DNA of 10,519 nucleotides from contig CAJUND010000052.1 in NCBI GenBank assembly GCA_910587655.1, positions 1 through 10,519 of the forward strand, read 5' to 3'. Of this stretch, positions 7,243 through 10,519 are shown in pieces. The notes below the pieces were generated by a model. The model was not told the DNA's origin. It made no database searches and saw only the letters and a program-made list of their open reading frames with translations. The DNA is from an uncultured Agathobacter sp. (GTDB taxonomy: Bacteria; Bacillota; Clostridia; Lachnospirales; Lachnospiraceae). Made by a program: the position numbers and the translations under genes. How positions within the stretch are numbered: position 1 is the stretch's first letter; the number at the start of each line of letters is the position of its first letter.

Positions 7243-7944
7243 TCAGTCTTTGCCATCCCCGAACGCCTCCAGATAAAATTCTTCCAGATCCCCGGTAATT
7301 TCTTCCCTGGCTCCCTGGAAAATCATCCGTCCGTCTTTCATCATTAAAATAGTGTCCGCAATATGTTCCACATCAGACACAATATGGGTGGACAAAATAA
7401 CAATGCTGTCCTTTCCGGTTTCTTCAATCAGGTTGCGGAACCGCACCCTCTCCTTCGGGTCCAGTCCTGCGGTAGGCTCATCCAGAATCAGAATTTTCGG
7501 GTCGTTTAACAGTGCCTGGGCAATCCCAAGCCTCTGTTTCATTCCCCCGGAATAGGTCTTTATTTTTTTCTTTGCCATATCCGTAAGCGAAACAAGCTCC
7601 AGAAGCTCCTTTGTCCTGCGCACCGCCTGGTTTTTACTGATTCCTTTTAATGCAGCCATATACATAAGAAAATCCCATCCGGTAAAATTCGGATAATACC
7701 CGAAATCCTGCGGCAGATACCCCAGACATGCCCGGTATTCTTCTGTTTCCACCGGAATACCGTCAAAGGAAACCTCCCCTCCGGTCGGCGTTAAAATCCC
7801 GCAGAGCATCCGCATAAATGTGGTTTTCCCCGCGCCGTTTGCACCTAACAGTCCGTATACCCCTTCTTTAAATTGAAAGGATATACGGTCTACCGCAATT
7901 TTGTTTTTGTACTGTTTCGTTAATCGGTCTGCTTTTAATTCCAT
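7243..7944 (-). CDS. ABC transporter ATP-binding protein
   Basis: A 233-residue nucleotide-binding subunit with every core motif: Walker A GANGAGKTT (34-42), Q-loop Gln79 in YLPQD, signature YSGGMKQR (131-138), Walker B ILILDEP (151-157), D-loop GLD (160-162) and H-loop His187 in STH. It should power the neighbouring permease by ATP hydrolysis at the inner membrane face. The start is ATG at 7944, with GGAGG 7 nt upstream; an open frame continues 18 codons further upstream, but that stretch lies inside the previous gene and carries the ribosome site. It overlaps the previous gene by 10 bp, so translational coupling is likely. It resembles the ATPases of ABC-2 exporters for bacteriocins and antibiotics, but sequence alone does not give the substrate. 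Confidence 0.95.
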   Translation of the reverse strand: MELKADRLTKQYKNKIAVDRISFQFKEGVYGLLGANGAGKTTFMRMLCGILTPTGGEVSFDGIPVETEEYRACLGYLPQDFGYYPNFTGWDFLMYMAALKGISKNQAVRRTKELLELVSLTDMAKKKIKTYSGGMKQRLGIAQALLNDPKILILDEPTAGLDPKERVRFRNLIEETGKDSIVILSTHIVSDVEHIADTILMMKDGRMIFQGAREEITGDLEEFYLEAFGDGKD

Positions 7945-8633
7945 ACGATTTCCTCCAGATTCCGGATGTTGCGTTTGCTTTCCGTAAATGTCAGGCACAG
8001 CAGAAAACAGACGGCAGCAAGCCAGAAGCCGCTATACTGCGCCTGGAAAATCCAGCCAAGCTTTAATGTGCTGACCCCTGCGGCTGCCCCTACGATAATA
8101 CCAAAGGCGGTACATGCATAGATTCCGTCCCTTCCGGAAATTTTTCTTACCAGAATCAGACTTCCGTATGCACTTACCAGAAACGGCACCAGCAGATACA
8201 AAACATTTTCACTGAAATCCCCGCCTGCCAGAAACGCAAATACTAATTCCAGGACAGCGTTTACAATTCCCGTGACAACCATTCTTGCCAGTACAATACT
8301 TTTTAACGAAAACCTTGCCGACATTTCCATCTCACTCATTCCCCAGGTAACAGAACGCATACTGTCGGACACGCCAATTACTGCCAAAAGCGGGACCGCA
8401 CAAAGAAGCATTCCCATTGCATTTTTTTCGTAAAATAATTCTACCATTACAGTTCCCCCAAGAATAACGGCTGACAATATCCATTCCCACCACGAAATAT
8501 AACGGCACTGCATCCACAGAATTTTTCCTGTATTTACAGGCTTTAGTTCCAGGCTGCGGAAAAATGCCCTTTTACCGGCTGGTTCCGGCGCTTCATACAG
8601 TTTTTTCAGCTGTTCCTTCTTTATCCGGTTCAT
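7935..8633 (-). CDS. Six-TM membrane protein of a sigma/ABC operon, candidate sensor or anti-sigma factor
   Basis: A 232-residue protein with a basic, probably cytoplasmic N-terminal segment (1-47, with KKLYEAPEPAGKRAFFRSL) and about six hydrophobic helices (near 48-66, 70-90, 114-135, 143-162, 170-188, 199-217). I do not recognise a named domain. The opening, with KLYEAPEP and FFRSLE, is a pattern I associate with membrane proteins encoded just after ECF sigma factors in Lachnospiraceae. Its ATG (8633) lies 41 bp inside the sigma gene, with AAAGGAGG 7 nt upstream, and its stop overlaps the ATPase gene by 10 bp. It is thus tightly coupled to both. It could be an anti-sigma factor whose N-terminal tail binds the sigma factor, or an accessory exporter subunit; both are inference. 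Confidence 0.75.
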   Translation of the reverse strand: MNRIKKEQLKKLYEAPEPAGKRAFFRSLELKPVNTGKILWMQCRYISWWEWILSAVILGGTVMVELFYEKNAMGMLLCAVPLLAVIGVSDSMRSVTWGMSEMEMSARFSLKSIVLARMVVTGIVNAVLELVFAFLAGGDFSENVLYLLVPFLVSAYGSLILVRKISGRDGIYACTAFGIIVGAAAGVSTLKLGWIFQAQYSGFWLAAVCFLLCLTFTESKRNIRNLEEIVWN

Positions 8634-9075
8634 CCGAAATCCTCCTTTCCAGTTTTTTTAATACTTTTTTTGTTTCCCTGTACAGCGCAAAGCGGGACAT
8701 TCCATACATTCCTGCCAGGTCTGCGACCGGTACTTCGTTCACATACCTAAGAAGCACCAGCTCCCGTTCTTTTTCCGTCAGCTCATGCAGCGCCTGTGCA
8801 AGTATGACGGAATCCACCATGGCGCCTTCCGGGTTCTCCCCCGGCAGTTCCTCCGGAAGCTCCAGTGTCTTCCGCTTCCGGTATTCGTCAATACAGAGAT
8901 TTCCTGCAATGGTATACAAAAATGCCAGCGGCCGTCCGGCATCCCCTGTACCCCTGCTTTCCAGGTAGCGAAGAAAGGTCTCCTGTGTAATGTCTTCTGC
9001 CAGCTGTGTATGACGAAGCTTATAATAACAGTACCGGTAAATTTTGTCATACTGCTCTTCTAAATCCATTGACAT
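8593..9075 (-). CDS. ECF-type RNA polymerase sigma factor heading the ABC exporter operon
   Basis: A 160-residue sigma factor with region 2 (about 7-70; LAEDITQETFLRYLES and IAGNLCIDEYRKRKT are classic ECF 2.1-2.4 segments) and region 4 (about 90-142; LTEKERELVLLRYVNEVPVA and the helix-turn-helix around 116-138). It is a typical ECF length. The start is ATG at 9075 (MSMDLEEQ), with GGGAGGG 9 nt upstream. The longer open frame to 9177 is rejected because its extra 34 codons cover the A/T tracts and the likely promoter and give an unlikely Phe/Lys/Asn-rich tail. The C-terminus runs 41 bp into the next gene, and the last about 14 residues (after RRIS) are probably a consequence of that overlap. 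It probably controls its own operon and perhaps other genes in response to a membrane or antibiotic signal. Confidence 0.9.
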   Translation of the reverse strand: MSMDLEEQYDKIYRYCYYKLRHTQLAEDITQETFLRYLESRGTGDAGRPLAFLYTIAGNLCIDEYRKRKTLELPEELPGENPEGAMVDSVILAQALHELTEKERELVLLRYVNEVPVADLAGMYGMSRFALYRETKKVLKKLERRISDEPDKEGTAEKTV

Positions 9076-9101
9076 ACAGATATGCCCTCCCTTCAAATTG
9101 T

Positions 9102-9130
9102 TTAACGTATGAGTCTGGGAAATGTGCGGG
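9102..9130 (-). promoter_or_regulatory. Candidate ECF-type promoter of the sigma/ABC exporter operon
   Basis: On the minus strand CGTTAA (9102-9107, within CATACGTTAA) could be the -10 element, with CCCGCA (9125-9130) 17 nt upstream as -35. Transcription would begin close to 9095, leaving a leader of about 20 nt that contains little beyond the GGGAGGG ribosome site. CGT at -10 is common for ECF promoters; the -35 does not match the usual GGAAC, so this is tentative. Two phased A/T tracts lie directly upstream. Confidence 0.3.
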
Positions 9131-9164
9131 AAATTTTTTAAGAATTTGAAAAAATTTTTTAAGA
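9131..9164. repeat. Two 13-bp A/T direct repeats spaced 21 bp, just upstream of the sigma gene
   Basis: AAATTTTTTAAGA occurs at 9131-9143 and again at 9152-9164, identical and exactly 21 bp apart (two helical turns). They lie directly upstream of the candidate -35 of the sigma operon. In this position they could be bent DNA or UP elements contacting the RNA polymerase alpha subunits. The second copy overlaps the end of the Nudix gene. Confidence 0.6.
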
Positions 9165-9653
9165 CAGGTAAAAACACAAAAAATGAAGCTGAAACGGCGC
9201 CGGATACCGGAAGGGATTTTTATAAATCCATTCCACAAACCACGGTTCTTCTGACACTTCCAGAGCATCTTCAAACGTCCACCATTTTACTGCACTGTTT
9301 TCCGCTTCGTTTACTGTCAGCAATTCCAGGCTGAATATTTCAGGGCTTACCAGAATGGCATTTTTAACGCCCGTTTCTTCCTGCAGCTCACGCATTGCCA
9401 CTAAGCGTAAATCTTCCTCTCCGTCAGAGTGACCGCCTATCCATGACCATGAATTATAGATGTTATGATATACCATTAATGTTTTCGTGCGCTCTTTGTT
9501 TACGGTCCATGCGGAAGCTGTAACATGTGCCGTCCGGTTTTCGCGGAACAGATAATCTTTGTTGTGTTTCATGTATAAAAGCATCTGCTCTTTGTCCCGT
9601 GCTTCCTGCTCGTTTGCGGGGGTGTATTTTTTTATATCTGCATATAAGCTCAT
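9159..9653 (-). CDS. Nudix hydrolase, short and possibly internally deleted
   Basis: A 164-residue protein with a perfect Nudix box (G-x5-E-x7-RELQEETGV) starting at GHSDGEE, about residues 74-96, the metal-binding and catalytic helix of enzymes that hydrolyse nucleoside diphosphates linked to another group. N-terminal YHNIYNSWSWIGGHSDGEED and the downstream SPEIFSLELLTVN match Nudix proteins common in Clostridia. In those relatives, from memory, LTVN is followed by about 40-45 residues including a strand with HLHLN before the D/E-NSxVKW segment; here LTVN runs directly into EAENSAVKWW. The C-terminus (NPFRYPAPFQLHFLCFYLS) also looks atypical. The protein may be inactive. The start is ATG at 9653, with AAGGAG 9 nt upstream; an ATG at 9704 would add 17 residues but has no ribosome site. 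The substrate is unknown. Confidence 0.82.
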   Translation of the reverse strand: MSLYADIKKYTPANEQEARDKEQMLLYMKHNKDYLFRENRTAHVTASAWTVNKERTKTLMVYHNIYNSWSWIGGHSDGEEDLRLVAMRELQEETGVKNAILVSPEIFSLELLTVNEAENSAVKWWTFEDALEVSEEPWFVEWIYKNPFRYPAPFQLHFLCFYLS

Positions 9654-9751
9654 ACCGTCCTGCTCCTTCGCGGGTAAATATTTTCCTATATTATAGTTTT
9701 TCATGGGCTGCTGCAGGCTTTGTACAAAATAACAGATAAACCATATGGCAC

Positions 9752-9782
9752 ATTATAACACAAGATATTTGAAAAATGTAAA
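9752..9782 (-). promoter_or_regulatory. Probable sigma-A-type promoter of the Nudix gene
   Basis: On the minus strand a perfect TATAAT (9752-9757) is preceded by TG plus one base (extended -10). TTTACA (9777-9782) lies 19 nt upstream, or TTACAT at 18 nt. The spacing is slightly long, but an extended -10 tolerates a weak -35. The leader would be about 95 nt long, to the ATG at 9653. Confidence 0.65.
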
Positions 9783-9922
9783 CCAATTAAACTTATAATA
9801 AAACTGTATGACCTTCCTTGTTGGTATACTCTTCAGCAAAATTCCAATTTACTGGTGGTATTATTACCTCATGAAATAAAATCAGTTATTAAAAACTGAC
9901 TTTTGTTTTTACATCCCGAAAT

Positions 9923-9955
9923 ACAGTTCACGTCAAAAAAACACAGTTCAGGTCA
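9923..9955. repeat. Pair of 13-bp direct repeats, candidate operator
   Basis: ACAGTTCACGTCA (9923-9935) and ACAGTTCAGGTCA (9943-9955) differ at one base and start 20 bp apart. A weaker third copy of the core (TTCAGG, 9965-9970) follows 18 bp after the second. The array lies 30 bp upstream of the -35 of the secreted-protein gene, where an activator acting on one DNA face would bind. Confidence 0.6.
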
Positions 9956-9985
9956 CATTAATATTTCAGGCACCCATAAAATAAG

Positions 9986-10015
9986 TTGACAGTATTTTTT
10001 TATATATGATAAAAT
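9986..10015 (+). promoter_or_regulatory. Sigma-A-type promoter of the CBM2-like secreted protein
   Basis: A perfect TTGACA (9986-9991) is separated by 18 nt, mostly T and A, from TAAAAT (10010-10015), which is preceded by TGA (extended -10). It lies 39 nt upstream of the ATG at 10055. The AT-rich spacer contains a run of seven T's. Confidence 0.8.
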
Positions 10016-10038
10016 CGGTTCATATTAATGAAAAACAA

Positions 10039-10047
10039 GGGGGGGGG
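10039..10047 (+). repeat. Run of nine G's at the ribosome site of the secreted-protein gene
   Basis: The leader reads AACAA, then nine G's, then AATTCAG and the ATG. No other purine-rich ribosome site is present, so the G-run with the preceding AA must serve as one. Homopolymeric G-runs of this length are prone to slippage, and a change in length would alter the distance between the pairing bases, the start codon and the promoter. Confidence 0.65.
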
Positions 10048-10054
10048 AATTCAG

Positions 10055-10519
10055 ATGAAAAAAATACTAAAAAAACTTGTGGCAGCCATGCTTGCCGCCG
10101 CAGTCACTGCCACATCCGTTCCTGCCGGGGCGGCAGTAAACAGCAAGGCAGCCGGACCGCAGGAGGAAACAGAAGTTTCAGTTCCGCAGAACCTGCAGGA
10201 GGCAGGACATGCCGGGAATGCCTGGGACGGAAAAACCACGGAAGACACATATGAAGGGGAGAATTACAGGGTCACATTCACCCTTTCTGCACACTGGGAG
10301 GGCGGTTACAACGCAGACGTTGAAATCAGGAACACCGGGGACACAGTAATTGAAAACTGGATGATGGAAATGACATATGCCGGAAAAATCACAAACATCT
10401 GGAATGCTGTCACCAGTGGACAGACAGCGGACGGCTGTGTCATAAAAAACGCCGGGTGGAACCAGGAAAAAGCGTGTCCTTCGGCATCAGCGGGCAGGAA
10501 AACTTTCCGGGGTTCCCGC
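10055..10519 (+). CDS. Secreted protein with CBM2-like (cellulose-binding) domain, 3' partial and apparently frameshifted
   Basis: The ATG at 10055 opens a frame that runs to the window end without a stop (155 codons). The first 26 residues are a signal peptide (KKILKK, an Ala-rich core and an AGA cleavage region). After a Gln/Glu-rich linker, residues about 70-137 match family 2 carbohydrate-binding modules: YRVTFTLSAHWEGGYNADV, then RNTGDTVIENW, then KITNIWNAVTSG and VIKNAGWN, with tryptophans 81, 102, 116 and 135 at typical CBM2 places. From 10465 the original frame reads KACPSASAG, but the next frame (GGA at 10465) gives GKSVSFGISGQENFPGFP, the expected CBM2 ending. A net loss of 3n+1 bases, for example 13 (NQ-D-I-P-A-GKS would fit), explains this. 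The gene may be a pseudogene, or the read may hold an error. The likely role is an extracellular or wall-attached carbohydrate-binding protein; later domains are outside the window. Confidence 0.8.
   Translation, partial: MKKILKKLVAAMLAAAVTATSVPAGAAVNSKAAGPQEETEVSVPQNLQEAGHAGNAWDGKTTEDTYEGENYRVTFTLSAHWEGGYNADVEIRNTGDTVIENWMMEMTYAGKITNIWNAVTSGQTADGCVIKNAGWNQEKACPSASAGRKTFRGSR

Larger units (their letters stand above)
9654..10054. other. 401-bp intergenic region with divergent promoters
   Basis: This AT-rich spacer separates the minus-strand Nudix gene from the plus-strand secreted-protein gene. It holds the Nudix promoter, a small hairpin (AAAATCAGTT at 9878-9887 pairing with 9894-9904 with one bulged C, followed by TTTTGTTTTT, so it could end plus-strand transcripts), two direct repeats, the plus-strand promoter and a G9 run. 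A minus-strand open stretch of about 30 codons (9793-9887) ends in EEYTNKEGHTVLL and has no start or ribosome site; it may be a gene remnant or chance. No RNA gene was seen. Confidence 0.6.

Noticed and set aside
7945..7998. Longer start for the ABC ATPase (251 residues)
   Set aside because: The extension lies inside the six-TM gene; the GGAGG 7 nt before the ATG at 7944 and the conserved ATPase start MELKADRL support the shorter form.
9076..9177. N-terminal extension of the sigma factor giving 194 residues
   Set aside because: The extra 34 codons contain the GGGAGGG ribosome site, the candidate promoter and the A/T tracts, and the internal ATG at 9075 is well placed behind the ribosome site.
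9878..9904. Hairpin followed by a T-rich run as a genuine terminator of a plus-strand gene
   Set aside because: No plus-strand gene precedes it in the window; the stem is AT-rich with a bulge, so it is only noted in the intergenic entry.
10006..10254. 82-codon plus-strand open frame beginning upstream of the secreted-protein gene
   Set aside because: It overlaps the CBM2-like gene in a different frame, starts within the -10 region, and lacks the signal peptide and domain features seen in the frame starting at 10055.
1..10519. CRISPR array, tRNA or rRNA genes, insertion sequences, attachment sites
   Set aside because: No regularly spaced repeats of CRISPR type, no tRNA-like cloverleaf, no transposase or integrase frame and no terminal inverted repeats were found on reading both strands.

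Overview
The window looks like chromosomal DNA from a gut-type Clostridia, most likely Lachnospiraceae. This rests on moderate GC, AT-rich spacers, strong AGGAGG-type ribosome sites, a sigma factor paired with a DUF4179 membrane protein, a sigma/6-TM protein/ABC exporter operon, and a secreted protein with a CBM2-like domain. The family assignment is inference from gene content. All genes up to about 9.65 kb are on the minus strand; only the last, partial gene is on the plus strand.

From right to left on the minus strand there are four transcription units. (1) A Nudix hydrolase (9159-9653) with an intact Nudix box, but short for its family and with an unusual tail. (2) An operon of ECF-type sigma factor (8593-9075), six-TM membrane protein (7935-8633), ABC ATPase (7243-7944) and ABC-2-type permease (6019-7221). 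The first three genes overlap, and a hairpin follows the last. (3) A second sigma factor (5293-5835) followed 2 nt later by a DUF4179 membrane protein that is probably its anti-sigma factor (4271-5290). This unit ends in a perfect 17-bp hairpin that overlaps the stop codon. (4) A signalling operon with a clear extended -10 promoter: membrane-bound degenerate-GGDEF/EAL protein (2497-4113), 7TM hybrid histidine kinase (266-2473) and a 66-residue CPC/CMC/CHC protein resembling the catalytic subunit of ferredoxin:thioredoxin reductase (48-248). A hairpin plus T-run follows.

To the right, a 401-bp spacer (9654-10054) holds divergent promoters, a pair of 13-bp direct repeats 20 bp apart, a small hairpin and a run of nine G's at the ribosome site of a secreted CBM2-like protein (10055 to window end). 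That reading frame appears to shift near 10463.

The window therefore concentrates envelope and environmental sensing: two sigma-factor systems, one c-di-GMP/phosphorelay unit and one possibly phase-variable surface protein. The most unusual points are the Fe-S/thiol-redox-type protein translationally coupled to a hybrid kinase and a c-di-GMP phosphodiesterase, the possible phase-variable G-run, and the sigma/6-TM/ABC operon in which the 6-TM protein is a candidate sensor or anti-sigma factor. Six coding starts differ from the longest open frame or remain a choice; the reasons are given in the entries.
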